From Methanococcus aeolicus Nankai-3 (GTDB lineage Archaea; AGJL01; Methanococci; Methanococcales; Methanococcaceae): a stretch of 64,000 bases of DNA. The translations under genes and the position numbers were made by a program. A model generated the notes under the pieces. The model worked only from the letters and a program-made list of their open reading frames with translations, was not told where the DNA came from and did not search any database. Every line of letters starts with the position of its first letter. The first letter of the stretch is position 1. The stretch covers positions 1,113,189-1,177,188 of the forward strand of contig NC_009635.1 of assembly GCF_000017185.1 (NCBI RefSeq). The letters run 5' to 3'. Positions 1 to 9,884 of this stretch are shown here, one piece after another.

Positions 1-13
1 TTCATATTTTCCC

Positions 14-2332
14 TCATAATATTAACATATTATCCTCGACAGCATTAAATCCTGTCTCTATATTATAATATTTATTATCAATTATGGTTATATCTTTATT
101 TTCATCTATTAAAATATCTTTTCCTTTGATTGCATGTTTTTGGATTGATATTATGTACTGATAAAATTCCTTTTTTATTTTTAAAAATTCCCTCTTTCTT
201 TTAAATGGGTCTTTTATACTTTTTATCCGTTCATATTCAGCATATACTTTTTTTGCATCATCTTCAACATTCACAAACAGATTTATTTGTGGTATTTCGT
301 CAATTAATTTAAAATTTTTAGGTACATTATTATATTTGAATGATTTAATAATTTCTAGGAGCTCCCTCGATGAATCATCATATCCTTTTAATTTTTTAAA
401 ATAACAATTGTTAATATTTAGGAGCTCCCTTTCTTCAATTTCATCATAATTTTTTAATAATTCCTCAGTCTTTGAAATGAGAGCTCCGTTATAAATATAC
501 CTGCTGAATGGATGACCATTATCATTGATTAGTTTGACTATGTTTATAATTCCCTGTTCTGTTCCTTCTCCATGTCTGTTACATCTCCCCGCAGTTTGAT
601 TTATTGAGTCCAATGGTGCAATGTCCCTATACACAATATCAACGCTTATATCCACTCCTGCTTCGATTAACTGGGTGGATACTATGATTTTTCGGTTATT
701 GTTTTTATTATTTTTATTAATCTTCTCAATACGGTTTAATCGTTCCTTTGGATATATATTGGTGGATAAGTAATAATATTCAGTATTTTCATAGTTATAT
801 TCCTTTAATAAGTCATAAACTTCTTTTGATGATTTTATGGTATTCAATACTATTAAAAAATCTTTATCTGGATTGTTGTTTATGTCTTCGTCTAATACGC
901 CTACAAATTCAGTTAAATCCATAGGTTCATTGTGTATTTTCATTTTTATTCTATTTAAGTTTGAAAAATAATGTTCTTTATCGTCAAGAAGTTCTACGCA
1001 TTCATTTTTATCAAAAATCATAGGTAGCGTGGCTGTTGTAAGTATAAAATATATATTATACTCCTCTGCCAAAAATCTGAATATTTTATTTACTAAATGC
1101 CAGTATTTGTGGGGAATGGACTGTATTTCATCCAATATAATTATGCTGTTAGATAAGCTGCTGAACTTTTTTAAGTCGCTGTTTTTATTTGAAAATATGC
1201 TGTAAAACAACTGCATAAATGTTGTTGTAATTATTTTGGAGCTCCATGTTTCCATTAAATGAAGTGATTTATTTTCATCCAGTATATTCTCTTCCCCATT
1301 TTTCTCATGCCAATATACCACATCTGACAGATGGTGATGTTTTAAAAGAATATTTGAAGGAGGATTTTTTAAAACTTCATTTAAAACTTTGTAGTTTTGG
1401 TCAATGATACTTAAAAATGGAAGGCAGTATATTATTTTCATATCGATATTTTTTTCAGTTTTTATCCGATTTGACAATTTTAGGGCAAAATTAAAAATAG
1501 TAAGAGTCTTTCCAATTCCTGTTGGAGCGTTTAATGTGTATATTTTCTGATTTAAATCTAAATTATGTACTTTATTTGAAATTTTATAAAATATTTCTGT
1601 TCTTAGATGGTCTATTGGTTTGATTTTAGGTTTATTTTCGATATAATCAATAATGTCGGAAGGTATTTCATTAGAAACTCCGAGTTCTGTATTTTGTCTA
1701 AATATGGCATCCTCTTTATCCGATGATATTAATAGAGAAAATAAATATTGATATAAATAATATGTCTCAATTTTCATTTCATCGTTGATTTCGTATTTTA
1801 AGTCATCACAGAGATATTCCAATTCTTCAACTTCTGAAATAAGTTCCTCAATATCACAATTCAATTTTGGGAAATTATTTTCATTTAATATATTGTTTAT
1901 AAAATTGAAATTTAATTCATCAAACTGTTTTTTTAAAATGTCTTCATCCTGTATGGAGGCATCATTTAGGAGCTCCGATAAATTGCCATGATGCTTTTTT
2001 ATACACAATGAAAATATTTGATAATATTTGTTATCTATATTTTTTGATTCTAAATAGCTCTTTATAACATAATTTGCTAAAACAAACGATATTTCCGAAT
2101 GTCTTTTTAATATTCTTTTTTCTATTTTCTCATTTCTTATGTATTTTTGAAAATAGGTTGTAGTTTTTCCAAAATCATGAGATAAGCATATTATTTTTAA
2201 AATATCCTTTATAATAGCATTATTAAAGTATTTTAATTTTAGAGAATTGTATTTAGATAATGCCCTATTTTTTGTCATTATGAGGTGTTTTTTTAGTGGA
2301 TAGTCAGGATTAGGATGAGATATAAGCTCCAT
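14..2332 (-). CDS. cas3: Cas3 HD nuclease-helicase (type I-B)
   Basis: This is the signature DNA-degrading enzyme of type I CRISPR systems, recruited after Cascade binds target DNA. An N-terminal HD domain is seen (SHDFGK at residues 51-56, then KRHSE and KKHHGN). A superfamily 2 helicase follows: Walker A APTGIGKT near 270, DEIQ near 397, TTATLP, and motif VI QTAGRCNRHG. The 772-residue length is normal for a fused HD-helicase Cas3. The start is preceded by GAGGG. It is the last gene of the cas8b-cas7-cas5-cas3 operon, 17 bp after cas5. Several GGAGCTCC palindromes lie inside it. Fragments of its 5' end are repeated at 19.7 kb. Confidence 0.95.
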   Translation of the reverse strand: MELISHPNPDYPLKKHLIMTKNRALSKYNSLKLKYFNNAIIKDILKIICLSHDFGKTTTYFQKYIRNEKIEKRILKRHSEISFVLANYVIKSYLESKNIDNKYYQIFSLCIKKHHGNLSELLNDASIQDEDILKKQFDELNFNFINNILNENNFPKLNCDIEELISEVEELEYLCDDLKYEINDEMKIETYYLYQYLFSLLISSDKEDAIFRQNTELGVSNEIPSDIIDYIENKPKIKPIDHLRTEIFYKISNKVHNLDLNQKIYTLNAPTGIGKTLTIFNFALKLSNRIKTEKNIDMKIIYCLPFLSIIDQNYKVLNEVLKNPPSNILLKHHHLSDVVYWHEKNGEENILDENKSLHLMETWSSKIITTTFMQLFYSIFSNKNSDLKKFSSLSNSIIILDEIQSIPHKYWHLVNKIFRFLAEEYNIYFILTTATLPMIFDKNECVELLDDKEHYFSNLNRIKMKIHNEPMDLTEFVGVLDEDINNNPDKDFLIVLNTIKSSKEVYDLLKEYNYENTEYYYLSTNIYPKERLNRIEKINKNNKNNNRKIIVSTQLIEAGVDISVDIVYRDIAPLDSINQTAGRCNRHGEGTEQGIINIVKLINDNGHPFSRYIYNGALISKTEELLKNYDEIEERELLNINNCYFKKLKGYDDSSRELLEIIKSFKYNNVPKNFKLIDEIPQINLFVNVEDDAKKVYAEYERIKSIKDPFKRKREFLKIKKEFYQYIISIQKHAIKGKDILIDENKDITIIDNKYYNIETGFNAVEDNMLIL

Positions 2333-2349
2333 ATATTGTCCCTCAATAA

Positions 2350-3120
2350 TTAAATAAGCGTAATATTCTCTTTTAGTTCTGGGATATGATAATACTCTTT
2401 AACCTTGCAATTTATTGATTCTCCATTTCGTTCGTAAAATATATCAATATACTCTGTGGTTAATCTATTTTCATCCATTTCATTTGGTATCTTTGAAAAT
2501 AAATATTCCTTATTTAGTTCTAAATTAATATCGTCATTTATGATATTATCTCGTCTAATTAATGAGTTAATGGTTGTGTATTCGTCATCGGAAACTTTTT
2601 TCTCAAATTCAAATTCTCCCATATATTCAAAATTTGCTAGGAGCTCCGATAGTCCCAACGATATAGTATATACTGTTTTATGCTGTTCCAACAATTTCTT
2701 TAATTTTGAATATAGTTTTTCATCGGTTAAATGAACATACAACCTATATTTTGGATTTTTAAGCATTTCAAATCGTATTTGGGTTCTATTTGGAATTAAA
2801 TTTACATTATATATCTTAATACTTTTAATACTTTTATTATCTAAGGAGATATTGGATTTTTTTATCTTGTCTCTCTTTGTATCAATTAGATTCAGGGCAA
2901 TATTGGTTTTTTGTATAGGATTTTTTATTTTTAGGGCTATCTTTACAGTATCTTTATTTATATGCTTTAAATAGTCTTCCTTATCCAATCCTAAAAATGC
3001 TCCCAACATGCCATATATTGAAGTTTTTGGGGGAAAATCATAAGATAAAGGACTTGTAGTTGTATAGATTTTTTTAAAATGCCCATAATCCCCCCAAATA
3101 TCAAAAACTATCATCTTCAT
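2350..3120 (-). CDS. cas5: Cas5 (type I-B, Csh-type RAMP protein)
   Basis: Cas5 is the RAMP-fold Cascade subunit that holds the 5' handle of the crRNA. The N-terminus has the family pattern: a short beta strand (VFDIWGDYGHFKK), then TSPLSYDFPPKTSIYGMLGA, the usual Cas5 glycine-containing segment. At 256 residues it matches Cas5h-type proteins. A two-codon-later ATG (MIVFDI) is a possible alternative start. It lies between cas7 and cas3 on the same strand, as in other I-B operons. One GGAGCTCC lies at 2640. Assignment rests on the motif and on gene order. Confidence 0.9.
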   Translation of the reverse strand: MKMIVFDIWGDYGHFKKIYTTTSPLSYDFPPKTSIYGMLGAFLGLDKEDYLKHINKDTVKIALKIKNPIQKTNIALNLIDTKRDKIKKSNISLDNKSIKSIKIYNVNLIPNRTQIRFEMLKNPKYRLYVHLTDEKLYSKLKKLLEQHKTVYTISLGLSELLANFEYMGEFEFEKKVSDDEYTTINSLIRRDNIINDDINLELNKEYLFSKIPNEMDENRLTTEYIDIFYERNGESINCKVKEYYHIPELKENITLI

Positions 3121-3180
3121 ATTTTCACCAAAAAGTGTGAAATAAATTAAAATAAAATAATATGGTGTGTGTTGAATATA

Positions 3181-4173
3181 TTAAATATTAATTTCTTTAA
3201 ACTCAATTTCATTGCCATCTACATTGAATTTAAACTCTTCGTCGTTGTAAGTTAGTTTTAATCTATCATCCCACACATATTCAACATTTTCAATTTTATC
3301 TTTATTTTTCAACAATATATCTATTAATTTTGTCATATCAATTTTATAGTCATCGGAGCTCCTAATTTCCTCATCATTAACATCGGATTTAAGTATTAAA
3401 CATTTGTCCAAATCTCCAATATGGTAGTTGTTTTCTTTGTAATTCACTTTAATTAATAATTTTGGAGTTTGTCCTATTTTACTTCTACTGATTAGGTTTT
3501 TTGTTCCATTCCATATGGCATCGATGAGTTTATTTATGTCTTCGTTTGATAGATTGGTATGTTTTGCAGCATTTTCGTTTATTATTCCATAAAATGATAT
3601 TAATGAGTATGGAACGACATATTCTTCCCTAAAAGTCTTCTGTCCTTTATCCTTTCCAGATGCAAATGCCCCCGTACCTTTTACAAACATTAGCTCTACT
3701 TTGTGGAGAGATTTTCCAAATCTAAACTGAACAGGTCCTGTGAGTGTAATGGAACCTCCTTTATTTTTATTTAATTCGATAGGGATTGTTCCTCCAAAAA
3801 GTCTAACATCGATACAGTTGTTTAAAATATTGTTTTGCATTATTTCTTTCATATCGTTTAAAGTTAGTTTTGATTTGTCAATTTTATTGTTGTCTTCCCC
3901 ATGAAGAAAATCCTCAGCCCTCAACTTTGCATCTTGAATATTACCTTTATCATCTTCAATTTCCCTTACAAATATTTCTTCTCCATTAAAGTTATTTAAA
4001 TAATCTCTAATGGTTCTTTTTAACCTAACATCACTTACTAAATTTATTCCAGTAGATGGGTCAATCCTTGGTTTGTTATCGTCCAACGGGTCTCCATTTG
4101 GATTTATGTATTGGGCATCGTATAAAAATATTAATTCACTTCTATTTATGGCGTTTGATTCAGTATTACTCAT
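3181..4173 (-). CDS. cas7: Cas7 (Csh2), type I-B Cascade backbone
   Basis: Cas7 polymerises along the crRNA spacer to form the Cascade backbone. The N-terminus reads ELIFLYDAQYINPNGDPLDD, followed by PRIDPSTG and DVRLKRTIRDYL, the hallmark of the Csh2/Cst2/DevR family. A later KGTGAFASGKDKGQKTF segment lies in the palm. I chose the ATG at 4173 (MSNTES), not the upstream in-frame ATG at 4188, because GGGTGA lies about 6 bases before it. It overlaps the end of cas8b by 8 bp, which implies translational coupling. A predicted length of 330 residues is typical. Confidence 0.93.
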   Translation of the reverse strand: MSNTESNAINRSELIFLYDAQYINPNGDPLDDNKPRIDPSTGINLVSDVRLKRTIRDYLNNFNGEEIFVREIEDDKGNIQDAKLRAEDFLHGEDNNKIDKSKLTLNDMKEIMQNNILNNCIDVRLFGGTIPIELNKNKGGSITLTGPVQFRFGKSLHKVELMFVKGTGAFASGKDKGQKTFREEYVVPYSLISFYGIINENAAKHTNLSNEDINKLIDAIWNGTKNLISRSKIGQTPKLLIKVNYKENNYHIGDLDKCLILKSDVNDEEIRSSDDYKIDMTKLIDILLKNKDKIENVEYVWDDRLKLTYNDEEFKFNVDGNEIEFKEINI

Positions 4174-6019
4174 TTTTTTCACCCTCATTGTTTTTATTAT
4201 TTTTTAAGTTATCAAAAACGGAGCTTAGGGACATACCTAATGAAAATATGTAGGATATTTCATTGTTTGACAAATTCCAATTACTTCCTGAATTTATATA
4301 TTTAAGTGCAATTTCTTTTTTTAGGGGAGAATAATAATTAATACCATCTTCCTGCCCATATTCCATTAATTTTTGACTTGCCTCCTTGAATATGTTTTCA
4401 ACTTTGGATTTATCCAATTTTAAACCTTGAAGTTTTGCTAAAAACGGCTTTGACTGTCGTTTATGGGCTTGAAGATTTAAAAGTTTATTAACCAACACAC
4501 CAGTTAAAAACACTGCCTTTTTATCCTCACTGTTGAAAAACTCCTCATAATCTTCAAAAAACTTATCTATTTCACTGTAATCGTATGATGATTTTTCTAA
4601 AATAATATCACCCCTCGGTTTTAAGTCAATATTTAATAGATTTGTATTAATTAGGAAGTAGATAATCATAAATGATTTATAGGTGGATAAACTGATGGAT
4701 TCACTGTTTTTAAATTCTCGCCGTATTTTTGAGATAAATTGGTTAATTATGTAATGATAATCGATTTTTTCATTTGAAAATATGCTGTTTATCAGTTTTA
4801 AAAATATTTCATTATCGTTATCAACAAATTCTTTGATATATCCCAATAAAAACCTTAACTCTTCCAAATCCTCGCTATTTTTGAATATTGAAACGAAATA
4901 ATCTCGCTGATTTTTATTTAATTTTTTTAAATTAACATTTACTTTATAGTTTTTAAATAATGGAATGTTTTCAGTTTTTTCCATGGCCTTATATAATATA
5001 CTAAATCTTGAAGGAAGAACATCCTCAATCATTTGAAGAACTTTGAAATCATTACCTTCATTAAAAAACATAAATGTTGTATAACAGTAAATGTCGTTGT
5101 TTTTTAAAACGCTAAATAATCTTTTTTCCTCTTTTGAATACTTCCCATTAATTTTATTCTCTTTTGATGATAATTCTTTGTATCGTTCCAATACTCTTTC
5201 TAAATCCCCCTCAAATAAAACCTTTGGAATCATATAAAATTCTGTTCCGTAGAATCTATCCCTTAAATTTTCATCCAAATATTTTTTCCCCTCTTCAACA
5301 GCCAATGCACATTTTAAACATATTGGAAAGGTTTTCCATGCCTCATTTGGATTAAATCCACTTACATTTCCAATTTTATCCACGGAGTAAAACCCAAATT
5401 TTCTAAACAACCCATATACTTCATTTTCTTTATTACATATTGAACATACACCGGAGCTCCTTGAAGTTATTTTACCAGTTTTTATATAATAATAATCCAT
5501 GGTTGCCTTGTATATAAAGTAATTTCTAAATTCTTCAATATCTCCAACAAAATATTCATTTTCGCCATCTTTAAATGTTATGGTCAATATAGTGCCGTCT
5601 TTTCCTTTTTTGTCGATGATATCGCTTAAAATTTTATCTTCATTATCTTTTAAGGATTTTTCTAATTTTTTAAGTAAATTAGATTCTTTACAATTTTTAT
5701 GATTTATTGTTTCGGACACCGCTTTGATTATCTTTTTTTTCAGGGTTTTTTCAGATTCTGTAATTTTAGAAGTTGGTGAAAAATCGGCACCGTTGGGAGC
5801 TCCTGCTTTATACATTAATTTTAGTATTTTACTTTTATCGAATTCATCAATATTAACCCCCAAATAATTCATCGTATTATAATCAAAAGTTATTTTCAAT
5901 ATATCTTTATAATTTCCCTTTACATTTGGATTTTCGACCAATATGGATAATGGATTATTCAAATCTTTTCCTTCATTTTTTATTATATAATTTCCAATTT
6001 GTGCTACACTGGATAACAT
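4166..6019 (-). CDS. cas8b: Cas8b (Csh1), type I-B large subunit
   Basis: This is the large subunit of I-B Cascade, which in the family recognises the PAM and recruits Cas3. The protein is about 617 residues and has two zinc-binding CxxC pairs in the first half (CSICNKEN and CLKCALAVEEGKKY). Most of the rest is poorly conserved, as is normal for Cas8b. The start at 6019 (MLSSVAQIG) follows a run GGGGGGAG and fits better than the in-frame ATG at 6055. It is the first gene of the interference operon and is divergent from cas1. Identification combines the zinc motif, size and position. Confidence 0.85.
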   Translation of the reverse strand: MLSSVAQIGNYIIKNEGKDLNNPLSILVENPNVKGNYKDILKITFDYNTMNYLGVNIDEFDKSKILKLMYKAGAPNGADFSPTSKITESEKTLKKKIIKAVSETINHKNCKESNLLKKLEKSLKDNEDKILSDIIDKKGKDGTILTITFKDGENEYFVGDIEEFRNYFIYKATMDYYYIKTGKITSRSSGVCSICNKENEVYGLFRKFGFYSVDKIGNVSGFNPNEAWKTFPICLKCALAVEEGKKYLDENLRDRFYGTEFYMIPKVLFEGDLERVLERYKELSSKENKINGKYSKEEKRLFSVLKNNDIYCYTTFMFFNEGNDFKVLQMIEDVLPSRFSILYKAMEKTENIPLFKNYKVNVNLKKLNKNQRDYFVSIFKNSEDLEELRFLLGYIKEFVDNDNEIFLKLINSIFSNEKIDYHYIINQFISKIRREFKNSESISLSTYKSFMIIYFLINTNLLNIDLKPRGDIILEKSSYDYSEIDKFFEDYEEFFNSEDKKAVFLTGVLVNKLLNLQAHKRQSKPFLAKLQGLKLDKSKVENIFKEASQKLMEYGQEDGINYYSPLKKEIALKYINSGSNWNLSNNEISYIFSLGMSLSSVFDNLKNNKNNEGEKNE

Positions 6020-6147
6020 ACTCCCCCCATTAATACAGTAAATAAATATTAACATATAAATATAGTAATAATTATATTAATATAGTATATAAATTTTTTG
6101 TTATATAAATTTTTTATTTCAAAATTAAAAAAATAAAATGGGGAAAT
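6020..6147. promoter_or_regulatory. Divergent promoter region, cas8b / cas1
   Basis: This 128-bp, almost pure A+T interval separates two divergent cas operons. Candidate archaeal TATA elements can be read on both strands, for example TATATAAATTTTTT (around 6085-6115) toward cas1. No operator palindrome is obvious. Assignment of promoters is by position and composition only. Confidence 0.5.
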
Positions 6148-7152
6148 ATGGATTTACTTTTGAAAACTAATGGATTTTTCATATCTAAAAAAGAAGATAG
6201 ATTCCGCGTAGAATTAGAAAAAGATGGTAAAATCATAAAAACAGACATACCTGCAACAAAAATAGAAAGAATAATCCTTTCAAACAATGGAACAATCACT
6301 ACGGGGGCGATATCTCTTGCCATTGAAAATAATATTCCAATAATATTTTTAAAATGGGAAGAACCAACAGGCATGATTTGGCATTGTAGAATTGGAAAAA
6401 CTGCTAAAACTCGAAGAAGTCAGCTAAAATTTAGTGAATCCATTAATGGCATAAGGTTTGCGTCCAATTGGATTAAACAAAAGATGGGAAACCAGTTGAA
6501 TTATCTAAAAGACTTAAAGAAGAACCATAATCATAAAGGTGATTTTGATACAGTAATAAAAAATATTAATAACTACATTATGGAGCTCACCCAATACACA
6601 AATAACATCGATGATAAATTACCACACAGAGAAATAAAAGATACTATAATTGGGATAGAAGGAATTGCTTCAAAATACTACTTTGAAGGTATAAATCATG
6701 CCCTGCCTAAGAATTATAAATTCAAAGAAAGAAGTAGAAGACCTGCAAGGGATAAGTTTAATGCCCTTCTAAATTATGGATATGGAATGCTTTATCCAAT
6801 GGTTGAAAAATGCCTTATTGTTGCAGGATTAGACCCATATGTTGGTTTTATACATGCCGATAATTATAATAAAACTACACTGGTTTATGATGTAATTGAA
6901 ATGTATAGGGCCCATATAGATAGAGGAGTTGTGAATTTTATAAACTCTAAAAAAGTTAAGGGTAGTCATTTTAATATTTTGGAAAACGGGATTTCATTAT
7001 CTGATGATGGAAAGGGGGAGTTTGCACCGTATATAAAAGATATCGTATTTGGAAAGGAATTTTATTTTAAGAATAAAAAATATTTATTGCCTGATTTTAT
7101 ACAGAAGGAATGTTATGAGATTGCCAAATCAATAAGGGGGAAGATTTTATGA
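6148..7152 (+). CDS. cas1: Cas1 integrase
   Basis: Cas1 is the metal-dependent integrase that, with Cas2, inserts new spacers into the array. At 334 residues it has the usual two-domain length. The catalytic residues are visible: the Glu in GIEGIASKYYFEG near residue 170, the His in GFIHADNYNKT near 235, and the acidic YDVIEMYR segment just after. The RSRRPARDKFNALLNYGYGMLY stretch is also diagnostic of the family. GGGG precedes the ATG. It overlaps cas2 by ATGA. It contains no GGAGCTCC, unlike the neighbouring interference genes. Confidence 0.97.
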   Translation: MDLLLKTNGFFISKKEDRFRVELEKDGKIIKTDIPATKIERIILSNNGTITTGAISLAIENNIPIIFLKWEEPTGMIWHCRIGKTAKTRRSQLKFSESINGIRFASNWIKQKMGNQLNYLKDLKKNHNHKGDFDTVIKNINNYIMELTQYTNNIDDKLPHREIKDTIIGIEGIASKYYFEGINHALPKNYKFKERSRRPARDKFNALLNYGYGMLYPMVEKCLIVAGLDPYVGFIHADNYNKTTLVYDVIEMYRAHIDRGVVNFINSKKVKGSHFNILENGISLSDDGKGEFAPYIKDIVFGKEFYFKNKKYLLPDFIQKECYEIAKSIRGKIL

Positions 7153-7442
7153 TTTATGTGATTTATGACATTAGCGACAATAAAATAAGGAAAAAAATAT
7201 CGGATAAATGCTTAAATTATGGACTTTACAGGATTCAGAAGTCAGTTTTTGCAGGAAGCTTAAATAACAATAGGGTGGATGAGCTCAGGGTTTTTTGCGA
7301 AAATATTTTTAAAGAAGGTGACGAGAACGATAAAATATACATCATTCCAGTATGCAAAAAGTGTTTTGGAAGTTTGATATGTGTGGGGGAAGAATTTGAT
7401 AAAGATTTAATCACAGATAATAAAAATACGCTGGTGCTTTAA
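7149..7442 (+). CDS. cas2: Cas2
   Basis: Cas2 is the small ferredoxin-fold partner that bridges two Cas1 dimers in the integration complex. The 97-residue protein begins MIYVIYDISDNKIRKKI, with the conserved first-strand Asp, followed by GLYRIQKSVFAGSL, a standard Cas2 segment. The start codon overlaps the cas1 stop (ATGA) and the next gene begins immediately after its stop, so the three adaptation genes form a tightly coupled operon. Confidence 0.96.
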   Translation: MIYVIYDISDNKIRKKISDKCLNYGLYRIQKSVFAGSLNNNRVDELRVFCENIFKEGDENDKIYIIPVCKKCFGSLICVGEEFDKDLITDNKNTLVL

Positions 7443-8036
7443 ATGAGCGATGAAGAGATGATAACAGTTTCCGATGTCGTGGAGTATATGTACTGCCCAA
7501 GATTTGTTTATTTTGAGAGAGTTTTAGGCATTCCACAGCATGAAGAAAAAAGGGAAAAAGTTGTTATTGGTAGGAACATCCATGAATTAAGGGAGAAAAT
7601 AAACAAAGGATACATTAGAAAAAGTATAAATGCAAAATCAAAATACATTGATGTTTATTTATCATCTAAAAAGTATAGAATTGTTGGGGTAGTGGATGAG
7701 ATTGTAGAGCTTAGGGATGGTAGCTATTCACCACTTGATTATAAGTTCGCCGAGTTTAAGAATAAGTTGTTTAAGACTCATAAGTATCAATCGGTGCTTT
7801 ATGGGTTGTTAATTAAGGATAATTTTGATGTAGATGTTAAAAAAGGCTATGTGGTTTATGTTAGAAGCGGGAATTTAGTTAAGGAAATAGAATTTAAGAA
7901 AAAAGATTTTGATGATGCAGTTGCCTTTGTCGATTTGATATTTGATATAATTGAAAATGAAGAATTTCCTGATGGTATTAAGGTAAATAAAAGAAAATGT
8001 ATTGATTGCTGTTATAGGAATGTGTGTTGTAAGTGA
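7443..8036 (+). CDS. cas4: Cas4 RecB-like exonuclease
   Basis: Cas4 trims pre-spacers and helps choose their PAM and orientation. The 197-residue protein has the RecB-nuclease pattern: an N-terminal YMYCPRFVYFERVLGIP with the first Fe-S cysteine, a VVDEI acidic site, the PLDYKFAE motif, HKYQSVLYG, and a C-terminal cluster CIDCCYRNVC that completes the Fe-S site. It starts at the base after the cas2 stop. It is the last gene before the CRISPR leader. Confidence 0.95.
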   Translation: MSDEEMITVSDVVEYMYCPRFVYFERVLGIPQHEEKREKVVIGRNIHELREKINKGYIRKSINAKSKYIDVYLSSKKYRIVGVVDEIVELRDGSYSPLDYKFAEFKNKLFKTHKYQSVLYGLLIKDNFDVDVKKGYVVYVRSGNLVKEIEFKKKDFDDAVAFVDLIFDIIENEEFPDGIKVNKRKCIDCCYRNVCCK

Positions 8037-8517
8037 TTAATATTTTTGATATTATATATTAGTTTTTCTAATTTTGCTTTCTTGCTCTTACGAGCTCAGC
8101 GAGTAAGTCAGAAAAAATCCTATGGATTTTTTTACTGCCTACGGCATCGTATGAATTCCGAAGGAATTCTGAGATTTATATACTACCTTGGTAAAAATAG
8201 TACTAGAAAAATGCGAAAAAGTATTACTATTAATATTTGAATATTATACTTATTTTTTGTTTATTCTTTTTATTTATTATTATTATGCAAATATACGCTT
8301 GAACTGTGTAGTATATATAAAATAAAAACTAAATAGAAATTTTTAAAAATTTGGAGTATATAAATGTAATTAATATTTTTAATGTATGTGATTAGAAATA
8401 TTAATATTGCTTTCTTGATTTTATATACTATTTGATAATCAACCAGTAAGAAAAAATTGATAAAAATCGAAAGGCATATAAGGGAGAAAAACCATAAAAG
8501 AAGGTAAGAAGTATAGG
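8037..8517 (+). promoter_or_regulatory. CRISPR leader region with hairpin units
   Basis: This gene-free interval lies between cas4 and the first repeat. The repeats end in ATGGAAAC, the usual 5' handle of archaeal crRNAs, so transcription should run rightward and this side should be the leader. The array-proximal 240 bp (about 8280-8517) is very A+T rich and holds TATA-like stretches such as GTATATATAAAA near 8310. The left half (8090-8182) instead holds short perfect hairpins: AAAAAATCC/GGATTTTTT at 8112-8132 and GAATTCC/GGAATTC at 8153-8169. This block is shared in inverted form with 50.5 kb. I see no convincing gene here. Confidence 0.6.
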
Positions 8518-9844
8518 GTCTAAAAAACACATCCATTAAAACAAGGATGGAAACTCGTGTTCACTTATGGCTATAATCTGTTTTGGGTCTAAAAGACACA
8601 TCCATTAAAACAAGGATGGAAACTTTCCATTGTGGTAGCTTCATAATTACAGTTCGTCTAAAAGACACATCCATTAAAACAAGGATGGAAACTAATTATT
8701 TCGCATGATGTTGCAGAGCATTGAATATGTCTAAAAGACACATCCATTAAAACAAGGATGGAAACGACATAATATCTCACCAATTTGGTAGTTGTGGCAG
8801 TCTAAAAGACACATCCATTAAAACAAGGATGGAAACTTGGAGTTAGCCCTTGCAGGAGTTGGAAAGGTGTCTAAAAGACACATCCATTAAAACAAGGATG
8901 GAAACTTTCCCTTATATCTCATTAATAATTTTACGGCGTAGCGTCTAAAAGACACATCCATTAAAACAAGGATGGAAACTGCATATATAAATTCAAATAT
9001 GTCGATATTACAAAAGTCTAAAAGACACATCCATTAAAACAAGGATGGAAACGGACAGTAAAAACATTATCAGACTATACGGAGGTAAAGTCTAAAAGAC
9101 ACATCCATTAAAACAAGGATGGAAACTTGTTGTTATGTCGGTGTCTGTTAAATCAAATTTCAAGTCTAAAAGACACATCCATTAAAACAAGGATGGAAAC
9201 TTTTGGAGCCATTCATAATTTTGATTAATTCCATGTCTAAAAGACACATCCATTAAAACAAGGATGGAAACTGCATATATAAATTCAAATATGTCGATAT
9301 TACAAAAGTCTAAAAGACACATCCATTAAAACAAGGATGGAAACGGACAGTAAAAACATTATCAGACTATACGGAGGTAAAGTCTAAAAGACACATCCAT
9401 TAAAACAAGGATGGAAACTTGTTGTTATGTCGGTGTCTGTTAAATCAAATTTCAAGTCTAAAAGACACATCCATTAAAACAAGGATGGAAACTTTTGGAG
9501 CCATTCATAATTTTGATTAATTCCATGTCTAAAAGACACATCCATTAAAACAAGGATGGAAACGATCTGATGGAATCATTGAAATTATTGCAAATCCGTC
9601 TAAAAGACACATCCATTAAAACAAGGATGGAAACATATTTTTGATATTGTTTTCATATTTTGCCTCTGTCTAAAAGACACATCCATTAAAACAAGGATGG
9701 AAACATATTTTTGATATTGTTTTCATATTTTGCCTCTGTCTAAAAGACACATCCATTAAAACAAGGATGGAAACTTGTGGCGTTATTATCTCTATTGTGC
9801 AGGTCATGTCTAAAAGACACATCCATTAAAACAAGGATGGAAAC
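8518..9844 (+). CRISPR. CRISPR array, 19 repeats and 18 spacers
   Basis: The 37-bp repeat begins GTCTAAAAGACACATCC and ends CAAGGATGGAAAC. Nineteen copies begin at 8518, 8587, 8656, 8729, 8800, 8869, 8943, 9016, 9090, 9164, 9235, 9308, 9382, 9456, 9527, 9598, 9668, 9738 and 9808. Spacers are 32-37 bp. Only the first repeat varies: base 9 is A where the others have G. Spacers 7-10 are repeated exactly as spacers 11-14, because the 292-bp block 8980-9271 is duplicated at 9272-9563. Spacers 16 and 17 are also identical, which leaves 13 distinct spacers. The array lies between the I-B/adaptation genes and the III-A operon. Confidence 0.99.
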
Positions 9845-9884
9845 TGTATATGTATCCTTGGAGCTCCGAGAAATCAGTTTAATC

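Noticed and set aside
6114..6374. Minus-strand 86-codon frame opposite the start of cas1
   Set aside because: It is antisense to a clear cas1 and has no ribosome site; a shadow of the real gene.
8046..8240. A 64-codon plus-strand frame after cas4
   Set aside because: It runs through short DNA hairpins shared with a noncoding block at 50.5 kb; there is no recognisable protein.
8270..8536. An 88-codon minus-strand frame in the CRISPR leader
   Set aside because: It overlaps the first repeat, has no ribosome site or family similarity, and its hydrophobic composition follows from A+T richness.
9635..9737. Spacers 16 and 17 as two independent acquisitions from one target
   Set aside because: They are identical in length and sequence, so duplication of a repeat-spacer unit is simpler.
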